Positions 36,392-48,276 of a stretch of 64,000 nucleotides of DNA are shown in pieces. Source of the DNA: Kitagawia praeruptora (taxonomy: Eukaryota; Streptophyta; Magnoliopsida; Apiales; Apiaceae); the NCBI GenBank assembly GCA_037693485.1, contig CM075354.1, positions 57,645,501 through 57,709,500 on the forward strand, written 5' to 3'. Position 1 is the stretch's first letter. Each line of letters opens with the position of its first letter. A program made the translations under genes and the position numbers. The notes beneath the pieces were generated by a model, which saw only the letters and a list, made by a program, of their open reading frames with translations, ran no database searches and was not told the origin of the DNA.

Positions 36392-37091
36392 GAGTAATTT
36401 ACACTTCCCTCTTATTTTAACTTTTCGCACTTAAGCCTCAATAGTTTCACAATTTACACTTTGCATCCCTCTACTTTAGGACCCGCAACATTTTCCATCC
36501 CCTGATTTCCGTCAAAGTTAACCGTTAATGTTAATCAACATTGATATTTGCAGGGGTATTTTAGTCATTTACTTGAATAAATATTTTCTAAAAAGTAAAA
36601 TAAAATCAGAAAACATAAAATTTTGTAAATTTTATATTTGTAAATTTAACACATTTACACATGTCATTAATAATATTTTTAAATAGATTCAATATAAATA
36701 GTTCATTTTTTTCTGAAAGTATGATAATTTTAATTTATTATAATTGAATTTAAAATTTTTAAACCATAAAAAAATTATATTGAATCAATTTAAAAATATT
36801 ATCAATGACATGTGTAAATGTGTTAAATTTAAAAATTTAAAATTTAAAAAAATTTATGTTTTCTGATTCTTTTTTACTTTTTAGAAAATATTTATTCAAG
36901 TAAATGACTAAAATACCCCTGCAAATATCGTTGTGGACTAACATTAACAGTCAACTTTGACGGAACTTAGCACAGGGGATGGAATATGTTGTGGGGTACT
37001 AAAGTAGAGGGATGCAAAGTGTTGATTCTGAAACAATTGAACCTTAAGTGCAAAAAGCTAAAATCAGAGGGATGCAAAGTGTAAATTACTC
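36392..37091. mobile_element. 700-bp foldback element with long terminal inverted repeats (MULE-like)
   Basis: The ends are GAGTAATTTACACTT... and its inverse ...AAGTGTAAATTACTC, flanked by an exact 9-bp duplication TATATTATA (36383-36391, 37092-37100). The arms stay complementary for roughly 330 bp: GCAGGGGTATTTTAGTCATT on the left pairs with AATGACTAAAATACCCCTGC on the right. The 9-bp duplication points to the Mutator superfamily. There is no coding frame. RNA from the unit would form a near-perfect long hairpin. Confidence 0.85.
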
Positions 37092-37109
37092 TATATTATA
37101 TTAGAGAGT

Positions 37110-37290
37110 AGGGAGCCTGAGATATATCTCAGGTAAGTTCCCTGAGATGCTTAATTTTTATATATAAAAATGGGGTGGGTATTTTAGTAAATTAAGAGAT
37201 TTTTAATTAGCTCTGCGGGCCCAGCATGATTTAAAGGATATTTTGCATATGTCTTAGGAAAAGTTTTCTGAGATATATCTCAGGGTCCTT
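37110..37290. mobile_element. Short MITE with CTGAGATATATCTCAG ends
   Basis: The left end GGGAGCCTGAGATATATCTC and inverted right end GGACCCTGAGATATATCTC are similar. The 16-bp perfect palindrome CTGAGATATATCTCAG occurs in both ends (about 37117 and 37268). The interior is AT-rich and noncoding. I could not identify a clear target duplication, so the superfamily is open. Confidence 0.6.
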
Positions 37291-37291
37291 T

Positions 37292-37914
37292 TTCTCATTA
37301 TATTAATTGAGAACACAAGGATAAAAAGTGCCAAAAAAAAATGGTCGTAAAGTTACAGTTTTACCCTGCATGTCACAATATTGCAAAAATGTCACCTTTT
37401 TATAATTTATGCTAAAAATATGTGATTTTCTGTATTTATTAGGAATCGAATCTCTAACCTCTTCTAACTAATTTAATGACATAAGCACGGTGCTACATTG
37501 CATTTTGAGTTTACTTTCAAAATCTATTAGATATGTCACATATTCTCCTCTTATTTTAAGTTAATTTATTTTAACTCTTAAGTACAATAAAATGTTGGTT
37601 TACTACATTTATATAACTCAGTTTTCGGTTATCGTAATTATATATATAACCATTTATTCAATCATCTTTATAATTTTTTATGATACTTGTATTTTTTTCA
37701 ATTGAATATATATAAATTATTTTGTTAATTATTATATTCTATTATTACAATTTTTTTTTGAAGAACACAGGTGTTAATTCAATAATAAAAAGTCATATGG
37801 CATCTACACCAATGATCGAGTCGAACAAACAGTAAATTGCAATCGCCCGTTCTCATGAATAAACAGTTAAACGATATTTTGAAAATAATGTATATACAAA
37901 TACAAGTATGTGTA
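37292..37914. other. AT-rich DNA, nothing recognised
   Basis: No frame, splice series or repeat of note was seen. It might include the true start of copia C's LTR if that lies further left than I propose. Confidence 0.5.
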
Positions 37915-39209
37915 TGTTAGTCAGAGAGGCATGCTTGTATACATCTAATAACAAGCCTAATTGTTTGTAATGCTTTGCATTACTTACATGACCCCTTAAC
38001 TGGGGGAACCTCTAGTTGTAGAGTTTCTACTTGTTTCAGTACTTGTAATAGGCATTAAATTTCTATCTGTGTAAATGTAAATTAAGTCATAAAATAATGC
38101 TTGAAAGAAGATCCAGAGATCATGCCTTAAGCTTGAAGAACAAGGTTGTCAAAATAAACACAGTTGGATTTTGAAGAATGAAGATTTGCCTAAGTACCAA
38201 TTCGAGAAGTATCTTTGTTATATATTCGAGAAGTCTAGCTTTCGAGAAGTCAGGGATTCGATATCTCCAAAGACACTGTTCGATATCTCTGAAGGCACTA
38301 TTCGATATCTCATTCGATAACTCAAGAAGTCATAAAGTCAAAGCATCATTCGAGTTCTCAAAGAGTCAACAAGTCAAAGCTACATTCGATATTTCAAGGA
38401 CTCAAGAAGCTGTTCGACATCTCAGGGATTCGACAAGTCAAATGTTCTATTCGACAACTCAAGGATTCCTGGAGAAAAGACTAATTCGAGGAGTGATTCG
38501 ATGTGTCAATTCAACGGTATTCGAGAACTCAGAGTTATCTAATAGGCCAATTCTAGTTCTCGAATCAACCACTTGGTCACTTCTCGAATGCAATCTTGGA
38601 GACAAAATACTGAAGAATTGTACAAGTTAGAAACTTGCAGCAAGCCAAAATATTTTCAGGACCACAGTACTGTAAGGTATTTTGGAAAGACTACAAGAAG
38701 CTTAGAGAGTTGTTACAGGAGACAAGCTGCTAAAGAAGTGGATCTGAGCAGAGTTAAAGGAAGTCAAATTACAAGCCGTTTGGATGTTTACTCAAAAAGG
38801 GATAGATATGTTAGAAAGTATTTTTGTCTATCACTTTATTTGTAGTAAGTAGGTTGTACACATGTTCTATAAGTGTACAACCTCACTTCTCTAGTAGTTA
38901 AGATTTTGTAAGATTTCTCATTACAACTTAGAACATCTTTCTGAGAAAAACGAAGTCGAGAATACTACCATTTGTATCCACAGTTTGTAGCAAACCTTTA
39001 TCTAATACAATATTAGATTAAAGTGAGTATTGTGTTCTTATGTTTCTTATTTCCGCATTTATATTTTGTTAAACACAAAAACACATACGTTGTTACACAA
39101 ACATCATTCAATAGATTCAAACCTTCAAACAAACGCTCTTAAAAGCTTCATTTTAAGAAAAGTTTCACCCCCCTCTATATTTTCTTGTGTGTGTATTCCA
39201 TACTCAACA
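37915..39209 (+). mobile_element. 5' LTR of copia C (start uncertain)
   Basis: The end is firm: ATACTCAACA stops two bases before the primer site TGGTATCAGAGC. TGTTAGTCAGAGAGG at 37915 is the best candidate start, giving TGTT...AACA ends and 1295 bp; no second LTR is available to confirm it. A dense array of ATTCGA-type motifs fills 38195-38600. The two short frames across this array merely translate it. Confidence 0.55.
38195..38600 (+). repeat. Array of ATTCGANNNSTCA motifs in the LTR of C
   Basis: At least 15 variants of a 13-base word (ATTCGAGAAGTCT, ATTCGATATCTCA, ATTCGATAACTCA, ATTCGACAAGTCA) occur at irregular spacing of 15-35 bases, nearly all in one orientation. Several contain TTCGAGAA or TTCTCGAA, which fits the TTCNNGAA core of heat-shock elements, although full three-unit elements are not seen. 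The same word in opposite orientation fills the spacer at 45215-45640. Confidence 0.7.
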
Positions 39210-39211
39210 AG

Positions 39212-39223
39212 TGGTATCAGAGC
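39212..39223 (+). promoter_or_regulatory. Primer binding site of copia C
   Basis: TGGTATCAGAGC lies two bases after the LTR end and about 23 bases before the gag ATG. Confidence 0.9.
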
Positions 39224-39245
39224 AGGCTGTTGATCAAAATAGAAA

Positions 39246-41749
39246 ATGATCATGAATACACCAAAGACAACAGGAACAGTGAAGGTCCCTAAGTTTGACA
39301 AAGATAACTTCAACCTCTTGAAGATAAAAATGATGTTGTTCATCAAAGTCTCTCATCCCATGTATCCTAAGATTCTTAAGAATGGTCCCTTTGTTCCACA
39401 ACAAGAGATTCCTGAAAAGATAGTTGGAACCACAACCATTCCAAGATCCTATGTGGCCAAGGAACCATCTAAATGGACAGAGACAGAAAAGGAAATGGTT
39501 GTTCTTGACAGTCACCTCATGCTGCTGATTATAGATTCTATGGATATGTCAATGTTTGCAAACATAGCATCCTGTACTTCTGCTAAAGGGATGTGGGATC
39601 ATATTGAGGTTCTATGTGAAGGGACAGATGAGGTCAAGGAGAACAAGAAATAGATACTGGTCACAGAGTATGAAGCTTTCATGGCACAGCCCAAGGAAAG
39701 CATTACTGACATGTTTGAGAGATTTCAAAAGTTGGTTACTGAGTTGCAGATGAATGGAAAAGTCTACATCACCAAAGAATTGAATATGAAGTTTCTACTA
39801 TCTTCACCAAACCATCTAGAGCAAAGGGTCGTTTCTCTAAGGGAAAGAGATTTGAACAAAGTCACTTAACTTATGATGTGCTCTATGGTGTGCTAAAGAC
39901 TCATGAGCTTGAGCTGTTACAGAAAAGGGCTATTCAAGCAATTCAAGGTAAAATGATAAACACATCATGTGCCTTGATTGTAAACAGATCTATTCAAGAA
40001 CTTGAAGCCTCTGCAATCCATTTGAGGATTGAAGAAGTAGTGGATGAAGAACCAGTAGTGGAGATGCCTGAGACTGTTGCTGAGGAACAGGAAGAAGAAG
40101 GAGATGAGTTCTACACTCTTGAGGAGTTAGATGCCATGGAAAATACTTCATATGCTTTCACGGCTAGAAAATTTCCAAACATTAGATTCAAGAGAAAGCA
40201 ACCCTTCAAACCTAGACCTCATAATCATTCATTCAACAATGGTAAAGCACTTGTGAAGCCAAATAAGAATAAATTCAAAACTGGCTATGTGGATAGGTCA
40301 TCTGTGAGATGCTATAGATGCAATGACCTAGGGCATTTTGATAGTGAATGCAAGAAGCCTAAAAAGAAGGATAAGGAGTTTCTTGAGCTTGAAGCTAAGT
40401 ATAAGGCCCTTCTCAAAAAGCAAACACCAGGCAAGGCCTACATAGCTGAAGGGAAGTGTTGGGATGATACTAATAGTGATGAAGAAGAACAAGAATTTTG
40501 CAACTATGCCTTGATGGCAAACATCTTCATCAGACTCTCAAGTACCATCTTTCACTACCATAGACATGTCTGTTTCTGAATACAAGGATATGATTGAACA
40601 ACTATCTATTGAAATGTTTAATATTCATACTAGTATGACTGTTGCTAATGAAGAGATTGTGAAACTGTCTGCTAAGAATGAATTATTAAACAAAAGAAAT
40701 GAGGAATTAGAGCTAGCTGCCATGCAAGTAGAAAACATTAAGAAAGATGTAGAATATCTAGAGAATAAGGTTCTATGTGCTAGTCAGCTTGAAAAGGCTC
40801 TTAGGGATGAAATAGCTGAGAATGAATTCACACTGAAAACCTTTAAGAACTCCTTTAGTCTATTGCAGTCCTTTCATGAGAAACATCAAGAAAATGCAAA
40901 GGCTGCAATTGGTTTTGACTATGACACTCTTTAAAAGAGAAAAGGTTATGCTATCATTGAAGATGACAAGGTTGTTCATGAGAATGTGCCTCACATTTTG
41001 AAAAAATGCCAAGTCACCTAGCTATAAAGAATCAACACTTGAAATTGATGAGGAAGCCTTACTCATCAAGCAAATGTTGAATGATGAAGATGGGACACAA
41101 TCTAGTGAACAATCAGCACCCTCTAAGTGTGAGAGTGTCAAATTGAAAACCAAGGAGCCAGTAGGAGTTAGACCTAGAACTGAGAAATCTGTTAAGTTTG
41201 AACCATCTAGAAAGAATGAATCTGATAAGAATGTGGCTAAGAAGAAACAGAACAGAAATGGCAAACTAGGGATTAACAAGGATAATAACTATACTTATGT
41301 GCCAAATGCCCATAGGAAAACATGTCAAAACTATTTTAGCACTAATCATTTAACTCATGCTTGCAAGAAACCTGTTGGTAGCTAGTGTGCCTAAGCTATT
41401 CTATGATTGCTCTGTGCCTCTAAAACATAGAGATTCTCCATTCTGTGATAAATTTGACTATATGCCATGCAATATGAATGTCATGACTAATTGTTTCAAT
41501 TTGAGAAGGCAATTCATTGATGGACGTATCAGTCACAATTCACACACACACTGCACAAGGCCAAAGTCTTCAAGTCCTCCTAAAGCTAGGAAGGCACCTC
41601 TATCACCTAAGTTTGAAAACTCTAGTTCTAAGACTTCTAGCTGTGATAAGAAGACTAGTCCTAAGAAAGTTAATAAGCATGCTGTTTATGATAAAACTGT
41701 TTCTAAGCTAGGTGGAGCCAAACTTGTTTGGGTACCAAAGAAGAAGTAA
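39246..41749 (+). pseudogene. Copia C gag (SIRE-like, long, coiled coil and zinc knuckles), broken
   Basis: Gag begins with MIMNTPKTTG and WTETEKEMVVLDSH, then hits TAG at 39651. It continues through YEAFMAQPKESITDMFERF to a frameshift made by a 5-bp tandem duplication (ACTTA twice, about 39866-39875). The next frame gives the first zinc knuckle CYRCNDLGHFDSECKK (about 40311). A further shift near 40535 leads to a coiled-coil segment (MSVSEYKDMIEQLSIEMFN to about 40930). A second knuckle (about 41325) has lost its CXXC spacing. A C-terminal tail ending LVWVPKKK stops at TAA 41747-41749. Gag of E shares the same domain order. The copy is dead. Confidence 0.85.
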
Positions 41750-41766
41750 TACCTTTGTGTTTGCAG
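41732..41766 (+). other. Intron-like gag-pol junction of C
   Basis: TGG|GTACC...TTTGCAG|GGCAAA brackets 35 bases containing the gag stop codon. Bases after the AG continue in frame with protease. Elements D and E have the same arrangement at the same place. Confidence 0.5.
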
Positions 41767-44700
41767 GGCAAAGAATAGGAAAAGAAAATCATGTGGATTT
41801 TGGACAGTGGATACTCAAACCATATGACTGGTGATATGGTCCTGCTATTACAGTATGAAGAAAAGGCTAGCCCTATGGTTTCTTTTGGAGATGACAGCAT
41901 TGGTAACACATTGGGATATGGCAAACTGAAAGTTGGTAATGTCATCATTGAAGATATAGCACTGGTCAGAGGGCTCAAGCATAATCTACTAAGTATTGGT
42001 CAATTTACTAACAGAGGTTTCAAGGTGAATTTTGACAAGGATGAATGTTTGATCACTTACAAAAAGACTGGTGAATTTGCTCTATCTGGAGTAAGGAAAG
42101 AAAGCCTGTTTGTAGCAAGGATAAAATTTGTTGCTTTTACTCAAGAGCATCAAATGAAGATTGTTGGCTGTGGCACAAGAAGTTATCACACCTGAACTTC
42201 AACGCCATTAATTCTCTAGTCAAAAGAGAGTTAGTAAGAGGCATGCCTACACTTGAATTCTGTCAAGAAGGAGTGTATGAGGCTTGTCAAAGAGGAAAGA
42301 TGAAAAGATCAAGCCACAAGTCAAAGACAGTGACATCAATAACCAAGCTCATGCAACTAATTCACATGGATTTGTTTGGGCCTGTCAACATTATGTCACT
42401 TGTAAGAAAGAAGTATGCCTTGGTGATGATTGATGACTATACAAGGTATACATGGGTGGAATTTCTAGCATAAAAGGATGAGGCTCCACAAGTAATTATT
42501 GAGCACATAAAGAAAGTTGATAAAGAAGCAAAGGCCAACAATGCAAGTGTGATTGCATTAAGAAGTGAGTATGGAATAGAGTTCAGAAATGTCATGCTTG
42601 AAGCATTTTGCAAAGAGAATGGCATTTCACAACAATTCTCAGCTCCAAGGACTCCACAACAAAATGGAGTTGTTGAGAGAAAGAATAGAACTCTAATTGA
42701 GGCTACTAGAACAATGTTACTTGATGCAAAAATGCCTACATGTTTTTGGGCTGAGGCTGTGAGCACTGCATGCTATATTCAGAATAGAACTCTTATCAAC
42801 AAAAACACTGGAAAGACACCTTACAATTTGATGACAGGGAAGAAGCCCACTCTTAAGCATGTTCATGCTTTTGGAAGCAAATGCTTTGTGTTGAAGGATA
42901 ATTCAGAATATGTTGGAAAATTTGATGCAAAGGCATTTGAAGGAATTTTTCTTGGCTATTCTATGGAGAGAATTGCATACAAAGTTTATGTCATCAGTCA
43001 AAAGAAAATTATGGAAAGCACAGATGTTACATTTGATGACAACAAACTACCTGGATTAGAAGAAGCCAATGATGAAGATAGAGATCCATCAAGGTTCGAA
43101 AATTTGGATGATTCTGATGAAGAGATTGAAACTGAAGTTGAGACTACAGTTCAACAAACTCCAATGAATGAAGAAGCAAGAGAAGAATTTGTGCCAATTA
43201 ACAGTGAAGATACAAGCATCCAAGACACACCTGTGAATGAGAGCAACTTTACAAGGGGAGGAAATGAATATGACCATAACTTGGATGATGAAGCAACATC
43301 AAATTTGAGAAATCAAATTGAACATTCAAGGAAATGGGATAGATTACACACTGCAGAACAAATTATTGGAGATCCAAATGCAAGAGTGAGAACTAGGAGA
43401 GCAACTCAAAATGAATGTCTCTATGGTTGCTTTCTATCTCAAATTGAGCCTAAGAAACTTGATGATGCACTATTGGATCCAGATTGGATTATTGCTATGC
43501 AAGAGGAGCTAAACCAATTTGAAAGAAACAAAGTATGAGAACTTGTGCCTGCACCAAAGAACAGATCATTGTTGGAACAAAATGGGTTCTGAAAAATAAG
43601 ATGGATGAAGATGGTGTGATTGTATGGAAAAAAAAAAAGCAAGGTTGGTTGCAAAAGGATACTCGCAACAGGAAGGCATTGATTATGATGAGACTTTTGC
43701 CCCTGTTTCCAGATTGGAGGCCATTAGAATTTTCTTGGCATTTGCTGCTCATTCAAATTTTAAAGTCTAGTTAAATGGATGTCAAGAGTGCATTTCTGAA
43801 TAGAGAGTTGGAAGAAGAGGTATATGTGCAACAACCACCTGGTTTTGAGGATCCACATTTCCCAAACTTTGTCTACAGATTGCTTAAGGCTTTATATGGA
43901 CTTAAGCAGGCTCCAAGAGCATGGTATGACACATTGTCACAATCTCTCCTTGAAAACCAATTCACTAGAGGCACATTGGACAAGACACTGTTTTACAAGA
44001 AGCATAGTAATGATATTATCCTACTTCAAATCTATGTGGATGATATCATATTTGGCTCTATAAATGAGAAACTGTGTGAAAAATTGTCAAAGCTCATGCA
44101 AAGCAGATATGAGATGAGCATGATTGGAGAGTTAATATTCTTTCTTGGATTGCAAGTTAGTCAAAGAAAGGATGGTATCTTTATCAGTCAAACCAAGTAT
44201 ATCAAGGATTTATTGAAGAAGTTTGACTTAGAAGACTGCTCACCTGCAGAGCACCCATGGCCACTGCCACTAAATTGGATGAAGATGCTAAGGGCAAGAA
44301 GGTAGATATCTCAGTCTACAGAGGCATGGTTGGTTCTCTACTCTATCTCACTGCAAGTAGCCAGACATCATGTTTGCTACATGTCTGTGTGCAAGGTTCC
44401 AATCAAATCCAAAGGAATCACATATGATTGCTATTAAAAGGATCTTTAGATATCTGAAGGGCACTCCAAACTTGGGTTTATGGTATCCAAAGGACACAGG
44501 GTTCAATCTGGTTGGTTATTCTGATGCTGATTATGCTGGATGCAGAGTGGATAGGAAAAGCACCTCAGGTAGCTGCCAGTTTCTTGGACAAAGGTTAGTC
44601 TCTTGGTATAGCAAGAAACAACAATCTGTGTCAACCTCCACAGCTGAGGCTGAATACATAGCTGCTGGAAGTTGCTGTGCTCAAGTACTTTGGATTAGAA

Positions 44701-44955
44701 ATCAACTTAGAGATTATGGACTTGTGTTGGAAAGAATTCCAATCATGTGTGATAACACAAGTGCAATCTCTATAGTTGCAAACCCTGTCAATCATTCTAG
44801 AACAAAGCACATTGACAACAAATATCATTTTATCAGGGAACATGCAACAATTAGATAAACAATTAGCTGATATATTCACTAAGCCATTAGATGAAGCCAC
44901 CTTCACAAGGTTGGTTAGTGAGATTGGAATATTGAATTCTTCAGAATCTGGCTAA
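41767..44955 (+). pseudogene. Copia C pol (protease, integrase, RT, RNase H), heavily damaged
   Basis: Protease shows WILDSGYSNHMTGD near 41793 (the usual Cys is Tyr). Integrase follows with LSHLNFN, the CQRGKMKR zinc region, HMDLFGPVN and DDYTRYTW, with TAG at 42471, then an LRSEYGIEF catalytic segment (usual Asn-Gly altered) and QQNGVVERKNRT. RT is split by a stop at 43536 and a frameshift near 43560 but still shows DVKSAFLNRELEEE and YVDDIIFGS. Frames change again near 44260-44370 before RNase H (YSDADYAGC, STAEAEYIAA, CDNTSAISI). A deletion after FIREHAT removes part of RNase H before QLADIFTKPL, and TAA 44953-44955 ends the region. Confidence 0.85.
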
Positions 44956-45809
44956 GTGAAAATATCAACTAGATTGTTGCGGTAGTAAACACTTACTTTA
45001 TCTAAATTCTCAATATTTTTGGAGTAAGTGTTGGCTGAAATATGATTTATAAATATTTCAAATATGTTGCATATGTTGAAAATCATATTTTCTTAACTTG
45101 AAATTTCTATGAAATTTTGAGGAAATCACAATTTAATTTGTTAGAATATTCTTCATTGAATATTTCTGGTGAATTTTAAAAGATAGTGAAAATTGAATTT
45201 TATGAGTGAAAAGAATATTTCGATAAGTCAGACTTCTCTAATGATTCATTTCATGTCAATTCTCGACTTCTTTAACAAGTCTCTTTAGAGCACTCTCGAG
45301 TTCTCGAATAAAGCATTTTTGAGATATCGAACAGAGACATGCTTGACTTCTCGAATATGGTATTTGAGCTCTCTAATATCTGAGTTCTCGAACACAATAT
45401 TTGAGTTCTCGAATCATTTGAAAAGGCTGAATTCTCGCTGAATTTCAACCGTTTTTGGATTTTTGTCTGGAATTTTAATTCACTCACAAAACATATTTTA
45501 CTTAATTTAGAATTATTTCTAAGTTAGATAAACTGCCAACTGTGGGTTACAACCAGCTTGAGATATCTAATAAGCCCTTCTTGACTTATCGAATAGTTGT
45601 TTTACACTTCTCGAATGCCTGACTTGTCGATACAAAACATATATCTAATCGACAATTCAAGTTCGTCTTACTTATATAATTCCACAATTAATCTATTCAT
45701 TTCATTCGATTTCTCAAGCATCTAAATTCCAAAAACCTCTGAAAACTCTAATCTCAAAAGCTAAATTTCTTCTTCGACTTTCGTTCTTTTCTCTCTCTTC
45801 TTTATATCA
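44956..45809 (+). other. Pol-ORF3 spacer of C with inverted ATTCGA motif array
   Basis: No gene is seen. The first 260 bases are AT-rich. From 45215 to 45640 there are about a dozen words such as GACTTCTCGAAT, GAGTTCTCGAAT and GACTTATCGAAT, the reverse complement of the LTR motif at 38195-38600. The last 120 bases are CT-rich (TTCGTTCTTTTCTCTCTC) and run into the ORF3 ATG like a 5' leader, suggesting that ORF3 has its own transcript start; that is inference. Confidence 0.6.
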
Positions 45810-46165
45810 ATGGCAACCATGAAATTCAACACCAATTTCATAGCTCTAACCAATGATGTCGAGGCACCCAACGCTAACTTCAAATGTTTTGTGAAGTGGA
45901 TGTCTGAATCATACATCAAGAATGCTCTATCAACCAATCAAACCTTGTATCTAGACCTTCTAGAGCGGTTCTGGAATTCGGCTATCTGTGAGGCTAATGC
46001 ACTTCAGGATGCTACTCTCACCTATACCATTTACTGCAAGATTCAAGATAAGGACATCACTATCAATGCCGAGGATATGAATCAAGCATTAAGGTTGGGC
46101 TCACAACAAGAAGTGTATGAGCCACTAGCCACGAATGCAAAATTGGAAGACTTCTTTGATTTCAA
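45810..46165 (+). pseudogene. Copia C ORF3 (envelope-position ORF), N-terminal part
   Basis: ATG 45810 starts MATMKFNTNFIAL and runs to about DFFDFKEL. It lines up in order with the N-terminal section of D's ORF3: an N-F-T/A-L start, LERFWNSA matching VMQVWNTS, and DMNQALRL matching EIVTEALHL. After 46165 the sequence changes to D's gag in another frame. The matching continuation of this ORF is found at 58585-59158, beyond element D. The role of these post-pol ORFs is not established; in SIRE-type elements the position corresponds to the envelope-like ORF. Confidence 0.7.
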
Positions 46166-48276
46166 AGAGTTAGTGGACGACAGAGGAAAAGGCTCAAGTA
46201 CTCAAAGATGCAAAGGTAAAAAATATTTTGCATAACAGTCTTGATAATGTCATGTCTAACAGGGTAATAGCATGCAAGACTGCTAAGGAAATTTGGGATA
46301 CTTTGGAAACTCAATGCCAAGGTACTGAATCTATCAAAAGAAACAGAAGGGCTCTGTTGATTCAGGAGTATGAGCAGTTCGATGCTAAATCTGATGAAAG
46401 CCTTACTGATATGTATGATAGATTCTTGACTTTACTGAATAATCTATCACTAGTTGGCAAAGAGTATGATCCAGAGGACTCAAACACCAAGTTTCTCAGA
46501 GCTCTAACTGAAGAGTGGGATACTCAAGCTTCAATCATAAGGCATCAATATGATTTGAAGATGCTGTCTCTTGATGAAGTCTATGGGATGTTAAGAACCC
46601 ATGATCTTGAGGTTCAACAGAGGAAGAACAAGAAAAACGTCAAAGCAAAATCTGTTGCTTTGAATGTTGAATCAAAATCAAAAGGAAAAGCTGAGGAGGT
46701 TTCTAACAGAAAGAGTAGAGTGGAAGAGTCAATTCCTGATGACTCATCATCAGATACTGATACTGAGTCTGATCCTGATGATGACTCTACTGATTCTGAT
46801 ATAATGGAAATGGTTGCTATGATAGTCAAGGGCTTCAAGAAGATGAAGTTCAGAAAGGCTAGGAAGCAAGGGAAGTTTCAGAAGAAAACCTTCAATGCTG
46901 ACAAAGACAGGTACAAGAAGAAAGAAGGTAAAAGCAGCAAATTTGACAAGTCAAAAATCAGATGCTATAACTGTGATGGAATGGGTCATTTTGCAACTGA
47001 ATGCAAGAAGACCAAAACCAAAGCTCTCATTTCTTCAAGCAAGGATTGGATGGACTCATCATCTGACTCTGAAGAAGAGAAAGTGAATTATGCTTTGATG
47101 GCTAAAACTGATGAGACTTCTGCTGGTGAAAATAAGGTATCTGAAATTTTGTTTGATTTTGATACTAATAATGTCTCTGAGCTAAGATCTTTTTTAAAAT
47201 CTCTGCATATTAGTTTTAGGAGTCAATATCTTGAAAATACTAGAATAAAATCTGAAATGGCAGAGGTTGTTAAGAGAAATGATCATCTAGAAGCTGAGTT
47301 AATTTTCTTGCAGGAAGTTCAAGCAGAATGTGATAATGCTAAACACATGAAACTTGAAATAGAGTTTAAATGTAATGAACTTGAAATGCAACTTAAAGAG
47401 GCAAATGAAAAACTCAGAACCTGGACACATTCTGGAACAAAAACTCATGAAATTATTACTGATAAAAACTGGAAAGAGTGTCTAGGTTATAAGCCAGAGA
47501 ATGAGAGAAAGGACAAAGAAAAGGTTGTTTCATCTAATCCAGGAAGAGTTATAGTTGATGACTCAACAAATCCAAAAACCTACAGATATGTTACAAACAG
47601 TACTAAAACCAAATTAAAACCTGTTAATTATGTGTATCCAGAAATTCCCAAATCTACTTCAGAAAAGGGATCTACTTCTACACATCATTCTGAGACTAGA
47701 ACTGTCAAAAACAAAAATGTAGGTCTTTTGTCCAAGAAACAATTAAGGGATAGAATCTGTGATGTAACAGATAGGAAGAGAGTTCCAACTGTCAAACGGA
47801 AAAGGAATGGTAAAGTTGGAATAAACAAGGAGAATAATTATAAGTATATTCCAAATGCACCAAGAAAAGTATGCTTTAACTGTGGTAACTCTAATCATCT
47901 TGCTATTGATTGCAGGAGGAGTAAAAAGAAGCCAACTGTAGTTCCTAAGTCTGACATTAGGAATAAATCAGTATTTTATAAACCACAGAATCCTTGTTTC
48001 CATTATGGCAGTAAATGGCATTCTATTTATACATGTGAAGAATACCATAATTTGTACTATAATTATTATGAGCCTTTGCCTTAGTTCAATAAAAGTGCAA
48101 ATTTTGGAAAAACAAAGAACTTGGATACTAATCATGCATCTGTTAAGAAAAAGATTAATTCTGATGGACTTAATCTTGATGAAGGTGTCCTTACAAGAAA
48201 ATCTTCTGCTGCTAAAAATGTTAAGTTGCATGAAAAGAGAACCCAACAAGTGTGGGTTCTTAAGAATTCTAACTGA
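46166..48276 (+). pseudogene. Copia D gag, N-terminally truncated, with zinc knuckles
   Basis: The frame enters with WTTEEKAQVLKDAKVKN, then TAKEIWDTLETQCQGTES and YEQFDAKSDESLTDMYDRF, typical SIRE-like gag. An acidic SDTDTESDPDDDSTDSD stretch lies near 46745. Knuckles: CYNCDGMGHFATECKK (about 46963), CFNCGNSNHLAIDCRR (about 47872) and a degenerate third, CFHYGSKWHSIYTCEE (about 47998). The region between knuckles one and two is predicted coiled coil (about 47180-47420). TAG at 48082-48084 interrupts; the frame reopens to TQQVWVLKNSN and TGA 48274-48276. The missing N-terminus was lost at the junction with C. Gag would package element RNA. Confidence 0.85.

Noticed and set aside
38178..38845. 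Two overlapping frames upstream of copia C
   Set aside because: They lie in the LTR and mostly translate the ATTCGA array.
45272..45487. Minus-strand 71-codon frame in the C spacer
   Set aside because: It is a translation of the repeated TTCTCGAA motif, unlike the antisense ORF in D, which lies outside its motif cluster and has a leader.
45028..45800. 3' LTR of copia C starting at TGTTGGCTGAAATATG
   Set aside because: Sequence does not match the 5' LTR apart from the motif array (in opposite orientation), and ORF3 of C follows, so this is the pol-ORF3 spacer.
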